This document shows positions 25,571 to 33,945 of a stretch of DNA of 64,000 nt, piece after piece. The first letter of the stretch is position 1; every line of letters starts with the position of its first letter. The stretch comes from Bacteroidia bacterium (GTDB lineage: Bacteria; Bacteroidota; Bacteroidia; Palsa-965), in contig JALONL010000021.1 of NCBI GenBank assembly GCA_025454955.1, forward strand, positions 1 to 64,000, written 5' to 3'. Made by a program: the position numbers and the translations under genes. The notes under the pieces are model-generated. The model saw nothing but the letters and a program-made list of their open reading frames with translations. It made no database searches and was not told the origin of the DNA.

Positions 25571-26183
25571 CCCGCTCTTCCGGGCAGTGCAGGAACGGCT
25601 GGGCGACTATGAAGCTCCTTACGAGGCAGCCGACTGGGACGCTATGAGCCGTTCGCTGGACCAGCTGCCCAATAGAAACCGTTTCCGTATCAGGTTCAGC
25701 CTGAATGCGCTGCTGGCTCTCGTAGGAGTGGCCGGAGCCATTGCGCTGGCCACCTGGATGTTTACGCGAAACGAAAACGCGGCGCAGCCTTTGCCCGCTG
25801 TAACGGCAAAACCTGCCACAAAAAACGCACCGTCCCAAACCACTGCACCGGTGCCAAACACCCAACTGGCCGTTCAAACACCGGAGATCAGGCCCGAAAC
25901 GGTTTTGGCAGCGTTGCCTGTGCGTGTGCAGCGAAAAAACAACCATCACAGCCCGCTCCTGCATCCCGATCAGTTTCGCTTCGGCGATCAGATTGATCCC
26001 ATGCGCGGCTTTGTAAAGAAAACAAACGAAGAGGTGGACAGCCTGCACGCACCCGCTCAGGACCCACCGTCACTCGACCCGTTCATTAAAAAAGCAACCG
26101 GCCCCTCGGCCGACAGTGGCTCCACTTCCGACTCTTCCGGCGATGCCGGCAAGAGCACCGAAGACAATTCGGAGCCGAAATAA
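25545..26183 (+). CDS. Single-pass membrane protein, probable anti-sigma factor, with a PorP-like FGDQIDP peptide
   Basis: A 212-residue protein. The N-terminal ~45 residues (DPLFRAVQERLGDYEAPYEAADWDAM) resemble the cytoplasmic sigma-binding part of Bacteroidota anti-sigma proteins. One membrane helix follows (~51-70, LNALLALVGVAGAIALATWM). The extracytoplasmic part is Pro/Ala/Thr-rich and low-complexity, ending in Ser/Asp repeats. Inside it, residues 146-152 read FGDQIDP followed by MRGFVKKTNEE. This closely matches FGDQIDPRNGF in the PorP/SprF protein at 32868, sharing 20 identical bases. The start is ATG at 25545 (a GTG two codons earlier is also possible), overlapping the sigma gene. The anti-sigma role is inferred from context; a terminator follows. 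Confidence 0.7.
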   Translation: MNNGQLHDDPLFRAVQERLGDYEAPYEAADWDAMSRSLDQLPNRNRFRIRFSLNALLALVGVAGAIALATWMFTRNENAAQPLPAVTAKPATKNAPSQTTAPVPNTQLAVQTPEIRPETVLAALPVRVQRKNNHHSPLLHPDQFRFGDQIDPMRGFVKKTNEEVDSLHAPAQDPPSLDPFIKKATGPSADSGSTSDSSGDAGKSTEDNSEPK

Positions 26184-26205
26184 TTTTTCCGTTGTTTTGG
26201 TTAAT

Positions 26206-26248
26206 AACCGCACTGATTTTATGTTAAATCAGTGCGGTTGTTTTTTTT
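26206..26248 (+). terminator. Rho-independent terminator of the sigma/anti-sigma operon
   Basis: A 14-bp perfect stem (AACCGCACTGATTT / AAATCAGTGCGGTT, loop TATGTT) is followed by G and eight T residues. Confidence 0.9.
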
Positions 26249-26334
26249 ATTAATGTTGGTACACTAATTGTTTTATCAACAGATTTTCAAACGCTTGCTT
26301 CCGTAGAAGGAATTGGACAATTGAACAGGTTTTT

Positions 26335-26464
26335 TTGTCTGATGTTTTGCAGTTTTCGCAAGGGCTTTATTCAACAAGTTTCATAATCCCTCTGTTGTGT
26401 GTGTGGGTGTATTGGCTTTCGTCTGTTCGGAAGCAGCCCGGTGTTTCACATAATAATCAGGATT
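26335..26464 (+). promoter_or_regulatory. Leader shared with the second S74 gene, copy 1
   Basis: The ~130 bases before the ATG at 26465 resemble those before 28817: TTTTGCA, GGCTTTA-TCAACAAG, the word GGCTTTCGTCTGTTCG and CCCGG-GTTTCAC recur in the same order. This conservation of non-coding sequence suggests a shared promoter or 5' leader, or a duplication too recent to have decayed. Confidence 0.5.
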
Positions 26465-28468
26465 ATGAAACAAAACAACTACAACAACTTACGCCGCAGC
26501 GCATTTTTTGCCTCGGTGTTGGCCATGCTGGCCATTTCGCAACGTGCCGAGGCTCAGTGGCAACTGGGTGGGAATGCACTTGTGGGGCCTACCGCAATGG
26601 GATCAAACAATGCGGTTAATGTGCAGTTTGAAACAAATAATGCGGTAAGAATGACTCTGATAGGTGCGGCCGGGCCTAATCAGGGATTCTTCGGAGTAGG
26701 TGTAGCTAATCCCAATACACATTTGGAGGTACTTACCGATATGCGGGTACGCAGTACAATTGTAGGTTCGCAGCTTACGTTTACTGCCAATTCGCGTCAG
26801 AATATTGATGCCTCCACCGAACTGAGGGTGTCTTCGTTTGGGAATATACTACACACATTTGGCACCGGTGGAGCCGGCGCACGGTTTGTAATTAACAGTG
26901 GTTCAACGGCCAATCCATTAATGACGATTCTCGATAACGGATTTACCGGATTCGGCACAACTGCACCATCAGCCAGACTACAGGTATTCGGCGGACAAAT
27001 TTCGCAGGTGCAGGTTGGTGCTTTCGGTTCGTTTGCCGCGCCTAATGAGTGGATTGGTATGGGTGTGGCAGGAACGTCAGCATTCCCCATAAACTTTGTG
27101 TACGGTTTGGCCATGTCGCGCGCAGGTTTTGCCGGCTATTATAATCTGGTGGACAACGGCAGCGTGAAAGACATGATAATTGGCTTTGGCAACGAAGGTG
27201 CCGCGCTGGGTACTGAGCGTTTGCGTATCCGCAGCATTCTTACCAATGGTGCAGCAGCACCCGTTAACAAAGACATCATGGTTATTAACCCGAATGGCTA
27301 CGTAGGTCTGGGCAGCGACCCCGGCGCGGTGGCATTTGCGGTTGATGCCACGCCCGGTGTACTTCCGGCTGCTCCGGGTCTTGTGCGCGGAATTTCGGTA
27401 CTCACAAACGGATCCTTTGCAGCACCCGCTGCGGCTTCGTTTGCGTCCATCGGCGAATTGGTGAGTTCACTTTGTCCCACCAATTTGGTGGTAGGAATGC
27501 GTGGTCAAAACGGACAGGCGGGTGTAAACTGCCAGGTAAATAATACCAATGCCGAAATTGTGTGGCAGGATCTTACCTATGGAGGAAATGTGCTTGCCAC
27601 AACCGGAGCAGAGTCGCGTTTTACATTTAATTTCCGGAACAATGTGGCCGGGCCCTGCGTACCCGGCAACAGTCGCGAGGTAATGACCATTCTGGCCAAT
27701 GGCCGTGTGGGTATTAATACTCCCACCCCTGTGGCATTTGGTATTGATAATGTACCTCCCACTGCGGGGAACTTTAATAATTATTACCTCGATGTAATCG
27801 GTGGCATTCGTGGCGAAGGTTTCTGGGCGTTCTCTGATCAGAAATTCAAAACCAATGTCGTAACTATTGAGAATCCGATGGAGCAGATAATGAAAATACG
27901 AGGTACCCGCTATATTTTCAATGCACCTTCGGCCACAGAAGGCCAGCAGGGTTATGAGCAGCTTGGCTTTATTGCCCAGGAACTTGAGCAGGTTGTGCCC
28001 GAAGCCGTATCGCAGGGCAATGATGGTATTTATGCCGTTAACTACAACGCCATCACCCCGCTGCTAGTAGAAGGCATCAAAGAGCAGCAGAACACCATTG
28101 TAACACTCACCAACCGCGTAGCCGAACTCGAAAAACAATTAGCCGCACAGCAGGGCAACACTGCTCCCACAGGAGCTTTCCAGGATCAGCTTCCGGTTAA
28201 TCCCGCTTTGGGAAATCTCCAGCAGAACGTGCCCAATCCGTTCAACCAGCAAACCGTAATCAACTACACCGTGGCACAGAACGCCGGTGTGGCCATGCTT
28301 ACAATCTACGACCTCAACGGCCGTCAGATTCGTTCGGAACAGCTTAACCAGCGCGGTGCCGGTCAGTTTGTAATCAATGCCAACGAACTTGCGCCCGGCA
28401 TGTACATTTACGCACTTATCGTAGATGGCAAAGCCGCCGACAGCAAGCGCATGATTGTGACCGAGTAA
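26465..28468 (+). CDS. T9SS-secreted tail-fibre-like protein with peptidase S74 chaperone domain (paralogue 1)
   Basis: A 667-residue secreted protein. The signal peptide ends RAEAQ (~33). Residues ~40-440 are a beta-rich shaft with recurring NGRVGINTPTP-type turns as in phage tail fibres. A peptidase S74 intramolecular chaperone domain starts at Ser457 (SDQKFK, with Lys462 as dyad partner) and contains LGFIAQELEQVVPEAV and INPLL-like ITPLLVEGIKEQ, then a short coiled coil. The last ~90 residues are a T9SS type A tail (NVPNPFNQQT, DLNGRQIRS, PGMYIYALIVDG). It is the longest of three tandem paralogues, with an extra ~80-residue shaft segment near the N-terminus. The ATG at 26465 gives the signal peptide. 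Confidence 0.87.
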   Translation: MKQNNYNNLRRSAFFASVLAMLAISQRAEAQWQLGGNALVGPTAMGSNNAVNVQFETNNAVRMTLIGAAGPNQGFFGVGVANPNTHLEVLTDMRVRSTIVGSQLTFTANSRQNIDASTELRVSSFGNILHTFGTGGAGARFVINSGSTANPLMTILDNGFTGFGTTAPSARLQVFGGQISQVQVGAFGSFAAPNEWIGMGVAGTSAFPINFVYGLAMSRAGFAGYYNLVDNGSVKDMIIGFGNEGAALGTERLRIRSILTNGAAAPVNKDIMVINPNGYVGLGSDPGAVAFAVDATPGVLPAAPGLVRGISVLTNGSFAAPAAASFASIGELVSSLCPTNLVVGMRGQNGQAGVNCQVNNTNAEIVWQDLTYGGNVLATTGAESRFTFNFRNNVAGPCVPGNSREVMTILANGRVGINTPTPVAFGIDNVPPTAGNFNNYYLDVIGGIRGEGFWAFSDQKFKTNVVTIENPMEQIMKIRGTRYIFNAPSATEGQQGYEQLGFIAQELEQVVPEAVSQGNDGIYAVNYNAITPLLVEGIKEQQNTIVTLTNRVAELEKQLAAQQGNTAPTGAFQDQLPVNPALGNLQQNVPNPFNQQTVINYTVAQNAGVAMLTIYDLNGRQIRSEQLNQRGAGQFVINANELAPGMYIYALIVDGKAADSKRMIVTE

Positions 28469-28483
28469 ATAATTGCAGATATT

Positions 28484-28527
28484 AAAAAAAGTGGCAGGCT
28501 CTTTAATGTGGCCTGCCGCTTTTTTTT
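28484..28527 (+). terminator. Rho-independent terminator after S74 paralogue 1
   Basis: AAAAAAAG-T-GGCAGGC pairs with GCCTGCC-G-CTTTTTTTT around an 11-base loop. Confidence 0.85.
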
Positions 28528-28816
28528 AATCGTATGTATTTCAGAAGCCGGCTTTATTAAACCGCCGTTTTTAGAGGTGCGACCACCATTTTGTTTATAA
28601 TAAATGTATCTACATTTAAAAAGAATATTAACAGTCTTTCATTCCGTTGCAGGACAAGAAAAATAGTATGATATACATATATTTTAATGTAATGGATTTG
28701 GCATTTTTTGCAAAGGCTTTAATCAACAAGAATAATCTGCCTGCTGTTTTGTGTCTGGGTTCACCGGCTTTCGTCTGTTCGTAAGCGGGCCCGGGTTTCA
28801 CTAAACAACCAGAATT
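28528..28816 (+). promoter_or_regulatory. Intergenic leader before S74 paralogue 2 (copy 2 of the shared leader)
   Basis: An AT-rich gene-free stretch. From about 28700 it repeats the leader of paralogue 1 with changes: GGCTTTAATCAACAAG, GGCTTTCGTCTGTTCG, CCCGGGTTTCAC and then an ATTATGAAACAAA start context. No perfect -7 box is seen. Confidence 0.5.
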
Positions 28817-30616
28817 ATGAAACAAATTCATTACCACAAAATGCGCCGCACGGCATTCTTTGCCTCGGTGCTGGCCATGCTGGCCATTAATCAGCGCGCG
28901 GAAGCCCAGAACTGGGTGAATGGAGGAAATGCTCTTGCGGCGGCAGGAACATTGGGAACAAATACACCGCAAAATTTATTGTTTGAAACCAACAACGTGG
29001 TACGTATGTCGGTTGTTGGTTTAGCCGGTTTCAATCAAGGCTTTGTGGGAGTTAATACTGTGGCTCCTACTTCACGATTTCAGGTGCGTCAGGGTCAAAT
29101 ATCGCAGGTAGAAACAGGTACGTTTGGCAATTTTGTAACAGGCAACGATTGGATTGGCTTAGGCGTTGCAGGTTCGCCGCTTGTGCCTATTCCCAGCGTT
29201 TATGGTATGGCCATGTCGCGCGCAGGTTCGGCAGGTTATCTCAATCTGGTTGATAACCCTACCGGACTAAAAGATCTGGTGCTGGCATTTGGTAATGATT
29301 TAAGTGTGATTACGCCTTCACGACCCGCGCAGAATTTTATTCTGCGTTATCTGGTTACAGATTTTAACAATGGAATCCCTGTGGTGACCCAACGTGATTT
29401 TATGACTGTAAACCAATTTGGTTGCGTAGGCTTTAACAGCGCTCCTGGCCGTACAGCTTTCCTTGTTGATGCTACTCCCACAGCGTTGCCGGGTGCCGAT
29501 ATACGGGCTATTTCAGTACTCACTAATGGCAGTTTCATGACACCGGCAGCGGCTTCATTTGCCTCGATAGGCGAACTTGAAAGCTCGGTATGCCCCACCA
29601 CAGGTGTAGTGGGTTTCCGCAGCCAGAATGGATTGGCCGGTGTAAATGTGCAGGTTGACAACACCAATGCCAATCTCAGTTGGCAGGATTTAAGCTATTC
29701 GGGTAACGTAAATGCAACTACCGGAGCAGAGTCGCGCTTTACATTTAATTTCCGCAATAACCAGCCCGGGCCCTGCATAGCTGGCAACAACCGCGAGGTA
29801 ATGACTATTCTGGCCAACGGCCGTGTAGGCATTAATACTGCTACTCCGGTGGATATAGGCATATTCAACGTGCCGCCCAATGCCGGTGTTTTTGCCAATT
29901 TCTACCTCGATGTAAACGGCGGTGTGCGTGCCGAAGGCTTCTGGGCATTTTCAGATCAGAAGTTCAAAACCGACGTGGCCACTATTGAAAATCCCATGGA
30001 GCGTATCATGAAAATGCGTGGCACAAGCTACGTGTTCAATGCTCCCTCGGCCGGCGTAGGCCAGAAAGGCTATACACAGCTTGGTTTCATTGCCCAGGAG
30101 CTTGAGCAGGTAGTACCCGAAGCCGTAGTAAAAGGCGACGACGGTGTGTATGCCGTAAACTACAACTCCATTACTCCGCTGCTCGTGGAAGGCATCAAAG
30201 TACAGCAAAACGAAATTGTAACCCAGCGCGAACAAATTGCCACCCAGCAGCAGCGTATCGAAACCCTCGAAGCGCAGGTAGCGGCGCTTACCAAAGCCTC
30301 CAACGGTACGGCACCCACCGGCACTTTCCAGGATCAGCTTCCGGTAAATCCGGCTCTGGGCAACCTGCAGCAGAACGTGCCCAATCCGTTCAATCAGCAA
30401 ACCGTAATTAATTTCACCGTGGCCGAAAACGCCGGTGTGGCCATGCTTACCATTTACGACCTCAACGGCCGCCAGATTCGTTCCGAGCAGCTTAACCAGC
30501 GCGGTGCCGGTCAGTTTGTAATTAATGCCAACGAACTTGCTCCAGGAATGTATATTTATGCACTTATTGTGGATGGCAAAGCTGCCGACAGCAAGCGTAT
30601 GATTGTAACCGAGTAA
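28817..30616 (+). CDS. T9SS-secreted tail-fibre-like protein with peptidase S74 chaperone domain (paralogue 2)
   Basis: A 599-residue protein with the plan of its upstream neighbour: signal peptide (MRRTAFFASVLAMLAINQRAEAQ region), beta-rich shaft, S74 domain with Ser379 and Lys384 (SDQKFK) and LGFIAQELEQVVPEAV, a longer Gln-rich coiled coil (QQNEIVTQREQIATQQQRIE), and a T9SS tail. The tail and the last part of the S74 domain are almost identical in protein to paralogue 1, while the shafts differ strongly. A shared surface scaffold presenting different shafts fits this. A terminator follows. Confidence 0.87.
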   Translation: MKQIHYHKMRRTAFFASVLAMLAINQRAEAQNWVNGGNALAAAGTLGTNTPQNLLFETNNVVRMSVVGLAGFNQGFVGVNTVAPTSRFQVRQGQISQVETGTFGNFVTGNDWIGLGVAGSPLVPIPSVYGMAMSRAGSAGYLNLVDNPTGLKDLVLAFGNDLSVITPSRPAQNFILRYLVTDFNNGIPVVTQRDFMTVNQFGCVGFNSAPGRTAFLVDATPTALPGADIRAISVLTNGSFMTPAAASFASIGELESSVCPTTGVVGFRSQNGLAGVNVQVDNTNANLSWQDLSYSGNVNATTGAESRFTFNFRNNQPGPCIAGNNREVMTILANGRVGINTATPVDIGIFNVPPNAGVFANFYLDVNGGVRAEGFWAFSDQKFKTDVATIENPMERIMKMRGTSYVFNAPSAGVGQKGYTQLGFIAQELEQVVPEAVVKGDDGVYAVNYNSITPLLVEGIKVQQNEIVTQREQIATQQQRIETLEAQVAALTKASNGTAPTGTFQDQLPVNPALGNLQQNVPNPFNQQTVINFTVAENAGVAMLTIYDLNGRQIRSEQLNQRGAGQFVINANELAPGMYIYALIVDGKAADSKRMIVTE

Positions 30617-30926
30617 GCATACTGCTTAATTTCATTAATTAACATTAATTTATGCAGGACGGATGGAAGTTATTCACACTTCCATCCGTCTTTGATTTTA
30701 AGCAAAGTATCCTTAAAATACATCATTACGCCTTATTTTATTGGTTTTACAAATATTTTATTTTCATAATATTTAACATAAATATTAAATTATACAAATA
30801 AAAACGCATTTATTGAAAATGTTAAAAAGAACAAATATTCAAATAGTTCTGTTTTGATGTGGCAAGAATCACCTTCGAATGTCCGGAGTGTGAATTATTG
30901 CATAAGTATCATCAAAACACAATACA
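30617..30926. other. AT-rich intergenic region between S74 paralogues 2 and 3
   Basis: A 310-base spacer holding the terminator at 30658-30694, then ~150 bases of very AT-rich sequence (runs such as TTTATTTTCATAATATTTAA) that could contain the promoter of paralogue 3. No TAnnTTTG box was found, and the leader shared by the first two paralogues is absent here. Confidence 0.5.
30658..30694 (+). terminator. Rho-independent terminator after S74 paralogue 2
   Basis: A 12-bp perfect stem GACGGATGGAAG / CTTCCATCCGTC, with loop TTATTCACA, followed by TTTG. Confidence 0.75.
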
Positions 30927-32717
30927 ATGAACACAAACACAAAACAAATGGCACGGCGGTTATTCATCGCCATGTTTTTGCTGGGTACAGCAAATGAGGT
31001 TCTTGCGCAGGACTGGACTTTGACCGGCAACAGCCTTTCCGGAACGGGCACCAACCCCACACAAAGGCTCGGGTCAACAAACGCGTTTGATCTGGTAATG
31101 ATTACAAACAATACCGAACGGATGCGCATTCTCAGCGGCGGAAATGTGGGAATTGGCACAAACAATCCCAGCAGCCGTCTGCAGGTTTCCGGTGGTCAGT
31201 TTTCGCAGCTCCAGAGCGGATCATTCGGCGCATTCGGAACGGCCAATTCGTGGATTGGTCTGGGATTGGCCGGGTCGCAGTCGTTCCCGATCAGTTCGGT
31301 ATATGGTATGGCAATTTCGCGTACAGGATCGCAGGCCTATTTTAATCTTGTGGACAATACTTCTGCCAGAGACCTTGTAATTGGTTTTGGTGTGGACGAC
31401 AATGTGATTAATACCAGCCAGCGGCTGCGTATCCAGAGCATTATTACGCTGGCCAATGCAACCAATGATATTCCTTCCACCAAAGATTTGATGGTGTTTA
31501 ATCCGCAGGGTCTTGTGGGTGTGAACAACGATCCGGGACAGATTGCGTTTTTTGTGGACGCCACTCAGGCAGGGGTTCCTCTTTCAACGGCTTTCCGCTC
31601 CATGACCATTCTTACCCAGGGCAGTTTTTCGAATCCGGCAGCTGCCACATTTGCTTCCATTGGCCAGGAAGGAAACAGTACGGTTACAGGCTTCGACATT
31701 ATCGGCCTTCGTGCGCAAAACGGAAATTCGGGTATCAACTGTCAGGTAAACGCCAACGTGGCCGAAATTACCTGGCAGGACCTTAACTATACAAATCCGG
31801 TAAGCGCCACCACCGGCACCGAGGACCGTCTCACGTTTAATTTCCGCAACGGCGTGCCCGCCAACAACCCTACCAACAAACGCGAAATGATGACCATTCT
31901 GGCCAACGGCCGTGTGGGCATAAACACACCCACTCCGGTAGCAACAGGAGCAACCAACGTGGCACCCAATGTAATACCGATGATTAATTACTTCCTCGAT
32001 GTAAACGGCGGTGTACGCGCTGCAGGCTATTTTGCGTTCTCCGACCAGCGTTTCAAATCAAACATTCAAACCATCGAAAACCCGATGGATCGCATCATGA
32101 AAATGCGCGGAGCCACCTATCTCTTCCGCAGCCCCGATATGCCCGAAGGCACGCCCGGTGTGCAGCAAATTGGCTTTATAGCACAGGAACTTCAGCAGGT
32201 AGTACCCGAAGTGGTGGCCGTGGGCGACGACGGCATTTACTCGGTAAACTACAACGCACTCACCCCGCTGCTGGTAGAAGGCATAAAAGTGCAGCAGGGC
32301 ACCATTAATGCCCAGCAGGTAAAAATCGACGAGCAGCAGCAGCAACTCGCCACCCAGCAGCAGCGCATCGAAAAACTGGAAGCCATGATGGCCAATATGG
32401 GCGGCAATGCCACACCCGCCGGTACTTTCCAGGATCAGCTTCCGGTTAATCCCTCGTTGGGCAATCTCCAGCAGAACATTCCCAATCCGTTTAACCAGCA
32501 AACGGTGATTAACTACACCGTGGCCGAAAACGCCGGTGTGGCCATGCTTACCATCTACGACCTCAACGGCCGCCAGATCCGTTCGGAGCAGCTTAACCAG
32601 CGCGGCGCCGGTCAGTTTACAATTAACGCCAACGAACTTGCCCCCGGCATGTACATTTACGCCCTTATTGTAGATGGCAAAGCCGCCGACAGCAAGCGCA
32701 TGATTGTAACCGAGTAA
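30927..32717 (+). CDS. T9SS-secreted tail-fibre-like protein with peptidase S74 chaperone domain (paralogue 3)
   Basis: A 596-residue protein. Signal peptide (ARRLFIAMFLLGTANEVLAQ), a shaft with NVGIGTNNPSSRLQVSGG (typical tail-fibre turn), S74 domain with Ser372 and Lys377 (SDQRFK) and IGFIAQELQQVVPEVV, a Gln-rich coiled coil (KIDEQQQQLATQQQRIEKLE) and a T9SS tail nearly identical to those of the two upstream genes. Its N-terminal shaft is closer to paralogue 2 than 1. It is followed by a terminator and then the PorP/SprF gene, so the three cargo genes and a secretion-related protein form one neighbourhood. Confidence 0.87.
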   Translation: MNTNTKQMARRLFIAMFLLGTANEVLAQDWTLTGNSLSGTGTNPTQRLGSTNAFDLVMITNNTERMRILSGGNVGIGTNNPSSRLQVSGGQFSQLQSGSFGAFGTANSWIGLGLAGSQSFPISSVYGMAISRTGSQAYFNLVDNTSARDLVIGFGVDDNVINTSQRLRIQSIITLANATNDIPSTKDLMVFNPQGLVGVNNDPGQIAFFVDATQAGVPLSTAFRSMTILTQGSFSNPAAATFASIGQEGNSTVTGFDIIGLRAQNGNSGINCQVNANVAEITWQDLNYTNPVSATTGTEDRLTFNFRNGVPANNPTNKREMMTILANGRVGINTPTPVATGATNVAPNVIPMINYFLDVNGGVRAAGYFAFSDQRFKSNIQTIENPMDRIMKMRGATYLFRSPDMPEGTPGVQQIGFIAQELQQVVPEVVAVGDDGIYSVNYNALTPLLVEGIKVQQGTINAQQVKIDEQQQQLATQQQRIEKLEAMMANMGGNATPAGTFQDQLPVNPSLGNLQQNIPNPFNQQTVINYTVAENAGVAMLTIYDLNGRQIRSEQLNQRGAGQFTINANELAPGMYIYALIVDGKAADSKRMIVTE

Positions 32718-32739
32718 CAGTTTTTTAACACGCCCCGGA

Positions 32740-32781
32740 GAGCGGCGGAAGGCATTAAAATGGCCTTTCGCTGCTCTTTTT
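32740..32781 (+). terminator. Rho-independent terminator after S74 paralogue 3
   Basis: GAGCGGCGGAAGGC pairs with GCCTTTCGCTGCTC (one G-T and one mismatch-tolerant position), followed by five T residues. Confidence 0.8.
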
Positions 32782-32867
32782 CATTTTTCTCAAAAAATTT
32801 TCACAACCGGGAGGCAACCGGGGTAACCCCGCCTCGTCTATTACAAGGCAACACTAATACTACGCAC

Positions 32868-33833
32868 ATGAAAAACGGCTATTCTCTCCTCCTCGCGGCC
32901 GGGCTTTTTTGTCTTCCGCTCATACCATTAAAGGCTCAGGATCCTGAGTTTTCGCAGTTCTACGCCAATTCGCTCTATCTCAATCCGGCGCTGGCAGGCT
33001 CAAAAATCTGCCCCAATATCCAAACCAATTACCGCCAGCAATGGCCCGGCATTGCGGGTACATATTCCACATTTGCGGCTTCCTACGATCAGTATGCCTA
33101 TAAAGTAAAAGGCGGTATCGGCGTTACCGTGGTGCACGATCAGGCCGGGCAGGGAACCCTTAATACTACCGGAGTGGGCGTGGTGTATGCGCCGGTAATT
33201 CCGCTGGGCAGAAATGCCAGTATTTCGGTGGGCTTTCAGGCCGGCTGGTGGCAGAAGGCTGTAAACTGGAGCATGCTCAATTTCGGCGATCAGATTGATC
33301 CGCGCAACGGATTTATTCTTACTACACAGGAAACACCCGGCCAGGTGCGCGTAAACAGTTTCGATTTGGGTGCCGGGGCCATGTTTTCGTCGCGCACGTT
33401 TTATGCCGGTGTGGCCACGCACCATATTCTCGAACAAAACGAATCGCTGCTCAATGGCAACAGTCCGCTGCCGCGCAAATACACCGTACATGCCGGAGGT
33501 ATTATCCGCATCGGCAACAGCAAGCAGGACGACCGCTATATTTCGCCCAATATCATGTACCGTCAGCAGCAGGATTTCCGCCGGCTCGATCTGGGTATGT
33601 ATGTAAAAAACAATTCGCTGGTGGGAGGTTTATGGTATCGCGGCCGCGATGCATTTATTATGCTCATTGGCCTCGATCTCGAAAACGGAATGCGTGTGGG
33701 TTACAGCTACGACGTAACCGTATCGCGCCTCACCAATGCTTCTGCGGGAGCACACGAAGTATCATTAGGCTGGATGTTTAAGTGCAAAAAGCCAACGAGG
33801 AAATACCGCCTGCATGTTTGCCCAAGCTTTTGA
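32868..33833 (+). CDS. PorP/SprF family type IX secretion-associated outer-membrane protein
   Basis: A 321-residue protein with signal peptide (ending PLKAQ). The mature N-terminus DPEFSQFYANSLYLNPALAGS is the hallmark of PorP/SprF, outer-membrane beta-barrel-like proteins that serve T9SS; the rest alternates short amphipathic strands (GGIGVTVVHDQAG, GVGVVYAPVIPLG, VGLWYRGRDAF-like). It contains the FGDQIDPRNGF segment at residue 139. Family members are needed for secretion or surface anchoring of particular cargo, and genes are often next to their cargo, here three S74 proteins. The ATG at 32868 is chosen for the signal peptide; the frame from 32760 overlaps the terminator. Confidence 0.9.
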   Translation: MKNGYSLLLAAGLFCLPLIPLKAQDPEFSQFYANSLYLNPALAGSKICPNIQTNYRQQWPGIAGTYSTFAASYDQYAYKVKGGIGVTVVHDQAGQGTLNTTGVGVVYAPVIPLGRNASISVGFQAGWWQKAVNWSMLNFGDQIDPRNGFILTTQETPGQVRVNSFDLGAGAMFSSRTFYAGVATHHILEQNESLLNGNSPLPRKYTVHAGGIIRIGNSKQDDRYISPNIMYRQQQDFRRLDLGMYVKNNSLVGGLWYRGRDAFIMLIGLDLENGMRVGYSYDVTVSRLTNASAGAHEVSLGWMFKCKKPTRKYRLHVCPSF

Positions 33834-33888
33834 GCAGGTTAGCGTAGCCCGCTCCGGGCGGTAGATTAACCCTGGTGTGTTAAGAAGG

Positions 33889-33922
33889 CCGGTGCAAGCA
33901 AAGAGGCACCGGTCTTTTTTTT
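33889..33922 (+). terminator. Rho-independent terminator after the PorP/SprF gene
   Basis: CCGGTGC-n10-GCACCGG stem followed by TC and eight T residues. It lies just upstream of the uvrC promoter. Confidence 0.8.
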
Positions 33923-33933
33923 GCAGGGCTGAT

Positions 33934-33941
33934 TATCTTTG
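33934..33941 (+). promoter_or_regulatory. -7 box TATCTTTG of uvrC
   Basis: A perfect TAnnTTTG match four bases before the ATG at 33946, between the upstream terminator and the gene. Confidence 0.65.
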
Positions 33942-33945
33942 CATT

